Shown piece after piece: positions 12,645 through 22,250 of a stretch of DNA of 64,000 nt. Each line of letters begins with the position of its first letter. Position 1 is the first letter of the stretch. The position numbers and the translations under genes were made by a program. The notes beneath the pieces were generated by a model. It saw only the letters and a list, made by a program, of their open reading frames with translations. It was not told the origin of the DNA and did no database searches. This DNA comes from Diphasiastrum complanatum (Eukaryota; Streptophyta; Lycopodiopsida; Lycopodiales; Lycopodiaceae). Location: NCBI GenBank assembly GCA_029204225.1, contig CM055097.1, forward strand, positions 27,577,192 through 27,641,191, read 5' to 3'.

Positions 12645-12736
12645 GGACGCGTCCGACCCCCGGACGCGGGGTCGGACGCGTCCTTTTGTTTTAATTTTTT
12701 GGGCTGGACGCGTCCTACACGGACGTGGACGCGTCC
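12645..12736. repeat. Four copies of the palindrome GGACGCGTCC in the hAT left end
   Basis: The perfect 10-bp palindrome occurs at 12645-12654, 12674-12683, 12706-12715 and 12727-12736. The right end (17304-17340) has related words (TGACGCGTCT, GGACGCGGACGCGCGTCC, GGACGTCC). hAT transposases are known to bind short subterminal repeats, so these are candidate binding sites. Confidence 0.8.
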
Positions 12737-12843
12737 GGGGCCCAGAACTCGTCCGGGCCCAGAACGCATTTTAAAAAAAAAAAAAACAGAAGACGCGGGC
12801 CCTGCGGACTGTTCCGCAGAACCCGAGAGCAGGGAAAGAGGGC

Positions 12844-12845
<2 letters not shown>

Positions 12846-12920
<75 letters not shown>
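12846..12920. repeat. (GA)n microsatellite, ~75 bp, followed by (GT)n
   Basis: A nearly pure GA run is followed by a GT run at about 12932-12952. Long Ser/Leu or Arg/Glu reading frames over it are only translations of the dinucleotide. Confidence 0.95.
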
Positions 12921-12923
<3 letters not shown>

Positions 12924-13081
12924 TGATGAGTTGTGTGTGTGTGTGTGTGTGTGGATATTGTTGATTTGCGTGCATACAGTTGTGTGTGTGTGTGTGAGAG
13001 AGAGAGACAGAGAGGAAGAGACAGAGAGTGTGAGGGACGGAGAGAGAGAGGATTCGTGTGTGTGCACAGTGTGTGTGTGAG

Positions 13082-13135
13082 TTTAGGATTTAGGTTTAAG
13101 GGTGCTTGGGTTTGGGGTTTAGGGTTTAGGGTGGG
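13082..13135 (+). repeat. Telomere-like TTTAGGG motifs inside the hAT element
   Basis: The segment reads as degenerate then exact TTTAGGG units (GGTTTAGGGTTTAGGG near its end). In the right half of the same element the reverse-complement words occur (AAACCCTAAAT near 16105, CCCTAAACCCC near 16919). Confidence 0.7.
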
Positions 13136-13173
13136 AGAGAGAGATTGGATTTGCGTGCTCCTGTGTGTGTGTG

Positions 13174-13174
13174 C

Positions 13175-13258
<84 letters not shown>
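13174..13258. repeat. (GA)n microsatellite just before the transposase start
   Basis: About 85 bp of nearly pure GA ends directly at the transposase ATG (13260). It may be part of the 5' untranslated region. Confidence 0.95.
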
Positions 13259-13259
<1 letters not shown>

Positions 13260-13260
<1 letters not shown>

Positions 13261-15368
13261 TGGCTGCTCGTCCCATTTGGGATGAGGTGGAGGTGATGCC
13301 CCACAAAAAGTGGCGTTGCCCTTTTTGTCGAAAGCAGTTCAAAGTGAACGCCTCTTGGGTTCGAGCACATTTGGGGGGGTTGCGAGTCCGATCCACGGGG
13401 GGACACTACGGGATCGGCGTTTGTATGGTCATCCCCGCTGCGGAGAGAGCTCGCATTATCGAGACATATTCTGAGCCAGCTGTTGAGCCCGACGAGCCGT
13501 CCACAGATGCCGCGGACTCTATTTCTATTGGTGCACCCACTGCCACCGCCCCTGCCACTGGTACACCTAGCGCCACCGCCCCCAGCGTCGCATCTGCACC
13601 CGCCACCGCCGCTGCATCCGCACCCGCCACCGCCTCCGCCACAGCCACCCGTACCCCTCCGCCACTACTCCCCATGGATCCACAGCCTCCACTGCTGCAC
13701 CTACGCTTCTGCCATCACCGTCAGATCTGCATGGCCTGTCCACATCCTCCGCTTCCGCACCTGCACCTATGCCACCACCTCCAGATCTGCATCGTCCATC
13801 CACATCCTCCCAGCCATCCACATCCCGAGGCACCAGACAGATGTCCATGCCGGGATCTTTCAGAGAGGGGCAACACAGAGAGGCCACCAGGACCATAGCA
13901 CAGATGTTCTATGACCTGAACCTCCCCTTTATCATGGCATCATCCCGCACCTTTCGAGAGGCTATCTCGAAAGTTGCAGTCTGCGGGCCCGGCTACACAC
14001 CACCCACAGCCAACGCACTGCGAGGCCCTTTGCTCCAGGACCGGGTTGCATCAGCCAGAGAGAGACTGGCCGCACTGCATGAGGTTTGGGATAGATACGG
14101 CTGTTCCATCATGGCTGATGGGTGGACTGATCGTTGCAGACGTCCACTCATCAACGTGATTGTTTCTAGTTGTTACGGTTCCATGTTCTTGCGCAGCATC
14201 GACGCCTCCGAGGCAGGGAGAGTGCATTCGGCCGAGTACATTTACGGCATCATTCGCGCAACGATAGAGGAGGTCGGGCCACAGCGCGTTGTCTAGGTAT
14301 AATCATCTTTCATTAATTGCTTGGTCATTTATTGCTTGATGTTGATACAATAGTTTTGCGTAGTTTTCGATTGATTGCGATGTGTTTCCAAGCTGTGAAC
14401 TGATCGTGTGAACGTATCGCGAAAGGTTGTGACGGACAATGCGTCCAACTGCCGCGGTATGGGGGAGCTTCTTATGGCAGACTACCCCTCCATTGTCTGG
14501 ACTCCATGTGCCGCACACTCACTGGACCTCCTCCTGCATTCCATCGGGCGCCTGCCTTGGGTCAATGACATTCTCACGAGGGCACTTGCAGTTGTGGACT
14601 TCGTCACACGCAAGCGCCGCATGATGGCCCTTTTCCGCACATTCAGCAGGTAAGTTGCTACTTATTTTTTGGCTCGTTCAAGATACTTCTTTCTCATTCC
14701 GTTTGTCAATGCTGGCTCGACTTGAAGAAGCCCGCTCGCACCCGCTTCGCCTACCAGTTCATCATGCTTGAGCAGCTACACAAGCTCAAGGGTGAATTGC
14801 GGCACATGGCCACTTCGGCAGAGTTCACTGCCATGGACCTGTCCACGACCCCAGAGGGCTTGGCCTTCCACGACATCTTATTCATGGAGCCTTTCTGGGT
14901 GGATATGCAGCAGCTGGTGGACGCCATGCGCCCCATCTACTCTGTTCTGAGGCTCGTTGATCGCGAGGGGTGCACGATGGGCCTCATTTACGAGTTCATG
15001 GACCGCATAGGCGAGTCTCTCCAGCGTTTTGAGCTGGACCCTGCCAGGTATAACTTTTTTCCGTCTCACCATCCTTACTTCCATTTCGCACTCTGTTTCG
15101 TCTTGCTGCCGCAACACGATGGTAACTTTTGCCTCCGCGTGGTTTGGTCCATAGGTTGGAGCCTATCAGGCGCTTGTGGCAGCGGCGATGGGAGAAGTTT
15201 CACTGGCCCATTGACAGTGTGGCCCACATACTGCATCCGTTGTTTCAGAGCGAGAGGCAGTACGACGATGCAGAGCTGCGTGCGAACTGGTTTGCATACA
15301 TTCGCCTCCTCAGCAGCGACACTGCTATCCGCAGCAGGCTCGAGGTGCAGAGGCTCAGTTACAAATAA
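13260..15368 (+). CDS. hAT transposase (BED finger, DUF659), probably defective
   Basis: The ATG follows the GA run. A BED-type zinc finger comes first (KKWRCPFCRKQF, then RAHLGG and VCMVIP), followed by an Ala/Pro/Thr-rich linker. The DUF659 part starts near 13,890 (YDLNLPFIMASS) and contains IMADGWTD, which holds the first catalytic Asp. Across an intron of about 14291-14425 (weak donor, phase kept) come VVTDNASNC, the second Asp, and CAAHSLDLLL. A strong donor at 14649 ends that exon. The next exon (about 14728-15047, KPARTRFAYQFIMLE) does not match its phase. The last junction (15047 to 15155) is in phase and leads to WEKFHWPIDSVAHILHP and a stop at 15368. The reading frame also changes in the repetitive linker near 13,660. 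The usual C-terminal hATC dimerisation region is not seen. Confidence 0.8.
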
Positions 15369-16568
15369 ACTCTTGCTCTATCGTACGCTGTCGTTTAAAC
15401 TGTGTTCTTATTGCAAAACATACTTTAACTGACTTTCACTCACACCGTCCTTGTCATATACCAAGCAACTTCAATACTTCTGTCACACCTCAGACTTATG
15501 GAAGAACTGGAACTTTCTGTCTGGCGCACTGAAGGCTTGTACTCCTCATCATCAGAATCTTGCTCAACAGTATCTTTGGTATCCTCCTTCTGGTCGTTTG
15601 TTCCCCAAACCCAAAACCCCAAACCAAACAAAAGGCCAACATTTTAGCGCGTTTTGAGGTGTTTGTGTGGTGTGCGTCCCCGATTCCGTAGCGTGATGAA
15701 AAGAACTGCAACAAAACTGCTGCTAATAGTGGTGAATGGTTGTAGCTGTGATTCTCACTACAGGGAGTGAATGGTCACCAGAAGAGTGGATGGTCATCAT
15801 AACTGTGCCGTTCACTATAGGGAACTAGAAGACCTACTGGCTGGCCCGACGACGAGGGACCGGACCATGGCCAGTTGTTCTGTGGTGAAGTTAATTCCAA
15901 TCCGCAGCGTTTCCTCGCCCTCGCCAGCTCGGGCATGGGGGGAGCAGGTCCGAGGACCGTGGCACGTAGCTGCAGCTCCGGTAGTCGCCCCATTATCTCT
16001 CGCTGACTCTCGTGAAATTCTGCTTCTTGCTTCTGTTCGTTGTGTCGGCGGACATCTACCAGGACATGCTCCGATTAGTTGCCCACGTGACGTTGTACCA
16101 CCCCAAACCCTAAATCTATCTCATCACACAGGCCATGGTACTGTGTAGAATGCATCAATGGTCCGGGAACACAGTCCACAGGTTCGAGATCCCGTTATGA
16201 ATCCAAGGGATCAAGCCTGGCTCGATTTGGGTATCGTTCGGTCAAGATGGCCCTTCGACTGGAGAGAAGCGCAATTAGGTCAAGTGAAATGGACTTGTTT
16301 TGCAACTCTCTGTCCGACAATCCCGTTTCTCCAAACGGGATCTGTTTCGGGTGCCGTCTGTTTCGGCCAGTGGACAATCTCGATGGGGAACAAACAGGAG
16401 GAAGAAACGACCGACGGTCGGCCCGCAACGTCCGTCCGAAGTTCGTCGTTAAAAGGTCTTCAGGGACACTTTATCCGGTCGGGACCTGAAAACTGGGAGA
16501 TGTTTTGGAGCTCCCGTGTTGGTACGCAGAATTTCGACAGCGTATTGTAGCGTGTTGAAGTAGTGCCG
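15369..16568. other. hAT right half, no recognised gene
   Basis: GC-rich relative to the flanks. ORFs on both strands (for example 15771-16148, + and 15440-15631, -, the latter with an acidic DSDDEEY run) match no family I know. Telomere-like CCCTAAA words occur near 15,605 and 16,105. Confidence 0.45.
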
Positions 16569-16860
16569 TAAGTAATTAGTAAGCTGTTGAAGTTCATTCG
16601 GGGAGAAACCGATCTCATCAACCGAGACACAATAGTGTGTAGGTCTTGTGGTTTTCAGTAGTGAATGACACAGTTTTGCATAAGTAATTAGTAAGCTGTT
16701 GAAGTTCATCCGGGGGGAAACCGATCTCATCATATAAGACATAGTAGTGTGTCGGTCTTGTGGTTTCCTGTCTTGAGAGCTTGTCACTCTTCTGGTGAGC
16801 CGCCCTAATTTCCCCCAGAGACTTCTGGTCCTGAGAGCTTGTCACTCTTTTGGTGAGCGT
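16569..16860. repeat. 112-bp tandem duplication plus a 59-bp doublet in the hAT element
   Basis: The segment beginning TAAGTAATTAGTAAGCTGTT at 16569 repeats at 16681 with few differences. A second doublet, GAGAGCTTGTCACTCTT, recurs at about 16,774 and 16,833. The minus-strand translation therefore repeats DEIGF-P-ELQQLTNYL, which I take as a by-product. Confidence 0.8.
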
Positions 16861-17356
16861 TCACCTCTCCCCACCTCTGGTGAGCATTCACTTCTTTGAG
16901 ACAGTCACTGATGCACCCTAAACCCCAAACTAGTAATATGTTCGCCATACAAACCATCATCTTCACTCCAAACCACTCTCAGATCCTTCTTTGCCGCTTT
17001 TGTGGAGCTTAGTTCCCAATGAAGGTTCGTAATAATTTATGGACTTCTCATTAGTCATCGTTGTTTGGTAATATCTCAGTTATGAGAGGCATGGGCAATG
17101 GTTAGGTCTGTTGCAAATTTTTTTGGTACCGTTTTCCTATTTTTTAACAGGAGGGGGCAGGTGGGTGCCAGACATTCTCTGATAATAAATTCCGGGGGAA
17201 AAATAGGGGCCATAAATTGCTTTTATTTTGCTTTTGGGATGGGGGACAGCGTGGGCAGGTGCTTGTATTTTTTTTTTTTGAAATTTTTTTTTTTCAAAAA
17301 ATCTGACGCGTCTGGACGCGGACGCGCGTCCGGACGTCCGCCATCCGCTTCCTTAG
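16861..17356. other. hAT right end
   Basis: Contains CCCTAAACCCC near 16,919, homopolymer T and A runs at about 17,269-17,300, and GC-rich GACGCG words at 17,304-17,340 that echo the left end. No gene is seen. Confidence 0.6.
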
Positions 17357-17364
17357 TTCCAGAC
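17357..17364. repeat. 8-bp target-site duplication, right copy
   Basis: TTCCAGAC, identical to 12589-12596, marks the right border of the hAT insertion. Confidence 0.9.
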
Positions 17365-18739
17365 ACACAAAATGCTGAGAATGAGGCCAAGCAATTTCTG
17401 GAAACCAACCTAGGTCATCATAGTACATGTTTGGAAACGGCTTGGCGGACTAAAAAAGACAATTCTACTTTGGTTATTCGTTTCACATCATTAGAGGAAC
17501 AAAAAATGGCATTATGCCAAAGAGCTAAGCTACAAGAGACAAAGATTTTTATGGACGAAGTCTTAACTTATATATAGGTGACAACGCTGCAAAGCTGTCC
17601 AGGTGGCTAAGGCTCTAGACATATATGTGGTTTATAGAGATGGACATATCCGATACTTTGATTGTGGATCTACCAGTGGTACAGTTTCTAGTAGCTAGGA
17701 ATTTGGGGTTCCCAAGTATCCGATCCCAGGGCCCTGTCACCTTCATATTGGTTTATGGAACTATAACGGTATCCATTCCTCAGCCGTTGTAGAAGACTTG
17801 ATAGATTCTATATCACAGGGGGACATTACGTTCTTTACAGAGACACATTGGGAGTCAGTATACAGAATTACCACATTTTCAGGGATTTGTTTGAGACTAG
17901 ATCTATGGGTGGTAGAGGATCAGGGGAAATTGTGTGCTTATATAGAGTTTCACTACAGTCAGTGGTGAAGGTGGTTAGACATGATGAGCAGGCACACTAT
18001 ATTTGGATTAGATTCTTGGGCAGACATATTGGATTGGACCGAGATGTTTACATTGTGGCTTGCTATTTTCCTCTTGAGACATCAGTCTTTACAGATAATT
18101 ATGGGTTCCCCTTATACTGATTTATCCTCAGATGTTCTTCTATTTTATGAGTGAGCTCATGTTCTTTTAGCTGGAGATTTTAATGCCAGGACATCCTCCA
18201 GGCAAATTGAGTTTCATGATATTGATATCGATCCCTTGAGGACACACATATTGGATAGTGATGACATTAGTATTACTAGGATTTATGCGGATGTGGATGG
18301 CCCACTATCTATGGTGAGTACTTTTTTCAGCTGGGAGATGCACATGAGCTCGCCATTTTGAATGGCTTATCGAGATGGCCACTTTTTTGTGATTTTACTT
18401 GCCACCCTCATAGCGGGGGTCATGATGTTGTGGATTATTTTATGGGGTCACCATCTCTTATACCGTATATTCCAGATCTCACTGTTTGTCCTTCCACTTT
18501 GTCAGATCATTCCCTTCTCACATTGTCCCTTGGCACCATGACGACATGTCACTCTCCATCCACTCTCCCTATTCTATAGAGAGCACCCAGATACACCTTT
18601 GACCATGCGTACACACACTCATATCGGGACTCTCTCTCCTCTCTACTCGAGTATTTCCCACACAATAGGCCACTCTTTCTCACATCTGTGCTCCACACTT
18701 GGTCCTTGGGCGTGCGGTCGTACATAAGAAGTTAGAAAG
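17357..18739 (+). mobile_element. LINE, 3' part (rest of RRM, then endonuclease)
   Basis: Bases 17357-17577 continue the L1-type ORF1 RRM-like domain (NAENEAKQFLE, RTKKDNSTLVIRF, ETKIFMDE). From about 17,740 the apurinic endonuclease-type domain of LINE ORF2 follows: GLWNYNGI, ITFFTETHW, then LLAGDFNAR near 18,170, VVDYFMGS and LSDHSLLTLSL up to about 18,520. The frame changes between these pieces and stops are present. No reverse transcriptase is visible, because at about 18,740 the sequence passes into a gypsy LTR. The endonuclease opens only about 170 bp after the RRM part. Confidence 0.8.
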
Positions 18740-19012
18740 TGTGATGGATTTTATTAGGTCCTACCCAAGGATTCAACAAAGGAACAATAGGCAATCGGAT
18801 GGTGGATCCGACCATTAATTATGACCATATACACATGAGGGCCCCAAACCCCTCATAATCATAATTAATTTACGGGTCGAAGTAGGCCTATTGACCTCCT
18901 AACGGGATAATATTCCGAGATTAGTCCAGTCGTGGGCATGACATGCATCCCCCCTTATTCAAGTTATGTCCTCAGAACTTAAAGTTAGGGAAGTTCCTTT
19001 TCAGGCTGCCTT
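18740..19012 (-). mobile_element. Older Ty3/gypsy element E0, 3' end with short LTR (fossil)
   Basis: Minus-strand reading gives the tail of a chromodomain-type polyprotein (KRNFPNFKF near 18,985-19,008), a purine-rich tract at 18944-18957, then a likely LTR of about 204 bp at 18740-18943, with TGTCATGCCC at one end and CCATCACA at the other. E0 seems to have inserted into the LINE. It is split by element E1, and its integrase/chromodomain part lies on the other side of E1. The LTR assignment rests on end motifs only. E0 is broken. Confidence 0.55.
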
Positions 19013-19469
19013 TGTCACAAGCAAGTCTCTCCAAGCTCGTGAATCCTAGAAGGTCAGTGTGTAGAATGAACCTCCCAACCATAGGCACCCCCTCCTTGAG
19101 TCCTTCTACCTGCTATTCTCGTCAACTGACACATGACATCCACCTGTGGGTGATCAGTCCACTTGGCATGCCTGGCCCCTGTGACCTGTGAATACTTAGT
19201 GACTCATAGGGTACCACCCCCGTGCCCCGCCAAAGACTTGTGAGACCTCTTGGTCACCCCGACTACTTGCCGGCTAGCAACTTGTTATTGACAGCTAGGG
19301 TCCCGACGGTCAAGACACACCCTATCTCTGATAGCTTGTCGGCTGCCACACCGGATCACTGCTCGTGACGGACAGATGTTCCCATCGGTCACCGACCCTT
19401 GCCAATACTAGGCCTCAGGCCCTTTCGGCCGTGCCAAGATCATGATAGAGTCGTAATTGGGCCCTAACA
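19013..19469 (-). repeat. E1 3' LTR
   Basis: 457 bp, ending TGTCAC...TAACA on the + strand. It aligns over its whole length with 25211-25650, apart from small indels. Confidence 0.9.
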
Positions 19470-19485
19470 ATCCTTCCCTCCTTTT
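19470..19485 (-). other. E1 polypurine tract
   Basis: Minus-strand AAAAGGAGGGAAGGAT directly precedes the LTR, as expected for plus-strand priming. Confidence 0.75.
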
Positions 19486-19489
19486 GAGC

Positions 19490-20100
19490 TCAATTATGGG
19501 TTCGGGCCACTTAGTCCTGCAATCATAGGGATTCCGCATAGGGTACGCTGTAGAGATTTTGGCTCAGATGCAGCAGAAGCTAGAGATGACACGAGATAAC
19601 TTGTCCAAGGCTGTAGCTAGGGCATAGAGTTATACCCGTGAGAACCGTACCTATCGAGAATTTGAGAATGGAGATTGGGTGTATTTACTAGTCCCTTCGA
19701 AGTCGAAGGTGCTACGCATAGGAAAGTGCGCCAAGTTATCTCCCAGGTATTGTGGACCATGGTTGATTATTAAGAAGGTGAGCCAAGTAGCTTATAAGCT
19801 ACAGCTACCTATGGGATGCAAGGTGCATCTAGTATTCCATGTTAGCAAACTGAGAAATGTTTGCACGATGGCAATAGCCTAGTGGAAGGTCTAGTGTCTC
19901 TAGAAGAGAAAGACACCACAGGTTATGGGCTAGAAAGAGTCCTAGATCGAAGGGAGCGACACTTGCGTAATCGCCTCCTTCAAGAGAATCTAGTAACTTG
20001 GAAAGGGCATTTGTTGTCCGATGCTACCTGGGAGATGCAACAGGCATTGCATAAGCCTTACCCAGAGTTTGTCATTGAGGACCGATGCAGTGGACGCATG
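19490..20100 (+). mobile_element. Gypsy integrase C-terminal/chromodomain part, + strand (within E1)
   Basis: Reads on the + strand, opposite to the rest of E1: GDWVYLLVPSKSK, KLSPRYCGPWLIIKKV, LVFHVSKLR, then a chromodomain-like WKGHLLSDATWE. This is the usual tail of a chromovirus integrase. It is listed separately because of its orientation and is fossil material. Confidence 0.85.
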
Positions 20101-22250
20101 TCTCTTATCACTGTACGCGAACTCCAATAGCGGTAAATGCTTCACCCAGTCTGTTTGCGTACTACTAACATATGCCCTAAGCATATCTTCCAAAATCTGT
20201 TTCACCTGCTCTGTTTGACCATCCATCTGAGGATGCTTAGAGCTACTCATCCGCAATTGTGTTCCCAGCTTGGTGAACACCTCAATCCAAAAATTTCCCG
20301 TAAACTTGGGAGCCCTGTCAGAAACAATGGACTTTGGAAGCCCATGTAACCTGACAATATTCTCAATAAACAACTCAGCAACTTGTGGAGTTGTGACCTT
20401 CTTGGTCGTTGCGATGAAATGAGCCATCTTGGAAAACCTGTCTACCACTACTATAACGGAATTGAATCCCTTCTGGGTTTTGGGTAGCCCAACAATAAAA
20501 TCCATAGAGATGCTTTCCCACGTTCCTGCAGGTATCTCAAGTGGATGTAGCAAGCCTGGAGGACTTACTCTCTCGGCCTTGTTCACTTGACAAGCCGTGC
20601 AACGTTGGACGTACTCTCTTACATCTCGCTGCAATCGTGGCCAGAAATAATGCCTTCTTAAAATCTCACTAGTCTTATCAATACTAGGGTGCCCTACGCA
20701 GGGACTATCATGGCATTCTTGAAGTATCTTACGACGAAGATCCTTCACGTCTGGCACAAAAACTCTTCCATTTCTCATTAACATACCATCCTTCACGGTG
20801 TATGTTAGATAAGTACTGGTGTGTGCCTCTATGGAAGCGACAGCCTCGATTGACTCTTCCGTTTGGTCGACTACCTTGCGCACATTAGGCCACACACGCT
20901 CGCTGACAATGCAGGTCCTTTTCTTGAGCCTTCTTAATCTCGTCCAACCACTGTCAACCACAGTAAAGCTCATCTGATGCAGTATACGAGATAGTGCATC
21001 AACGACCACATTTTCCTTCCCTCTTCGGAAGCAAATTTCCAAATTCCTGCATCAGCTCGGCCCACCGAGCTTGGCGGCCTTTCAAATCTGGCCGAGTGCA
21101 AAAATACTTTAAAGTATGATGATCTGTGTACACATAAAACTCGGTGCCATATAAATAATGTCATAAAGCTCTTGCTCATGTGTAGGATATCTTTATTGAG
21201 CTGGTGTAACTTTTTACTCTCAAAAGGCTACTGGTCTACCCTCTTGGCTCAATGCTGCACCTACGACAATGCCACTTGCATTCGTCTCTAGGTCAAAAGG
21301 TTTCTGGGTATCCACAATCTTGAGACTGGAGCCGTGGCCACAGACTCCTTCAAGTTCTCAAAATGTTGCTGAGCTTCAACATTCAATCGAACCATAGTGT
21401 TGTTCTTCCGTAACTGGTCTGTTAGAGAAGCAGCTATCCAAGAATAATTCCTAAGAAACCGCCGGTAGAACTTACAAAAGCCTAAGAAAGATTGCAATTG
21501 GCGTATATCGGCAGGCCTCGACCACTTTTTAACCACAACCACCTTGGCTGGGTCAACCGAAATACCCTCAGCTGTCACTACATGACCCAAATACTCGACA
21601 CGAGTCTTACACAACTCTGTCTTCTGAGCATTAGCGTACAAGACAGAAGCTTGTAACTTGCCAAAAACGGTCTTGAGATGGATCTCATGCTCCTCGACCG
21701 CTTTACTAAAAATCAATATATCGTCAATAAAATTGACGACAAACTTGCCCATATAGTCTCGTAAGACATTGTTCATGAGCATCATGAACTTGGCTGGGGC
21801 ATTGACCCAAATGGCATAACCAAAAACTCGTAATGACCGAAACGGGTTCGGAAGGCCATCTTCTGGATGCCTTCATCTCGAATCCGTATTTGATGGTATC
21901 CACTTTTGAGATCTATCTTACTGAAAATGGTTGCACCTTGCAACGCATCCAGTAGATCATCAATCTTGGGCATCGGTCCTCTGTAATATACACACATCCG
22001 GAAACTACCGTCCTTTTTCTTGACAAGTAAAATAGGAGAGGCGAAAGGTGAATAACTAGGACGGATGCTTGAGATACTCCTCCAACATCTTTTTGACTTC
22101 CTCTTCCTCTTTTAGGCTCATCCTATAAGGAGGCCTACATATTGGACTTGCCCCTGGAACGAGCTCAATACGATGATCAACGTTTCGACTAGGCGGCAAT
22201 CCCTCTGACATATTACTAATTAGCATGTTTAAACTGAGTGCGGATGGACT
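20101..22250 (-). mobile_element. E1 pol region (reverse transcriptase, RNase H, integrase)
   Basis: Reverse transcriptase signatures include [13 protein letters not shown] and VVNFIDDILIFSK, followed by VEYLGHVV. Integrase shows the zinc-binding H-H-C-C region (HDSPCVGHPS, CTACQVNKAE) and the core (SMDFIVGLPK, VVDRFSKMAHF, DGQTEQ). The order is typical of Ty3/gypsy. Fossil copy. Confidence 0.9.

Larger units (their letters stand above)
12597..17356 (+). mobile_element. hAT DNA transposon inserted in the LINE
   Basis: The 4.76-kb element lies between two TTCCAGAC copies. It holds a BED-finger/DUF659 transposase, GC-rich ends full of GACGCGTCC words, GA/GT microsatellites near its left end, telomere-like motifs and a 112-bp tandem repeat. 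The ends (left CAGACATGAGGG; right end, reversed, CTAAGGAAGCGG) form at best a weak inverted repeat. Its GC content is clearly above that of the AT-rich surroundings, which suggests fairly recent arrival or a GC-biased family. The target duplication is still perfect. I see no hAT C-terminal dimerisation segment, so the copy may be defective. Confidence 0.85.

Noticed and set aside
12557-13396. Long minus-strand Ser/Leu-rich ORF of 279 codons, and + strand Arg/Glu ORFs
   Set aside because: They are translations of GA, GT and CT microsatellites at the hAT left end, with no domain.
13406-13914. Pro/Ala/His-rich ORFs on both strands over the transposase linker
   Set aside because: Low-complexity codon repeats read in other frames. 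The BED finger and DUF659 parts identify the real frame on each side.
15440-15631. Minus-strand acidic ORF (DSDDEEY) in the hAT element as a second gene
   Set aside because: Too short and compositionally biased, with no domain or splice signals.
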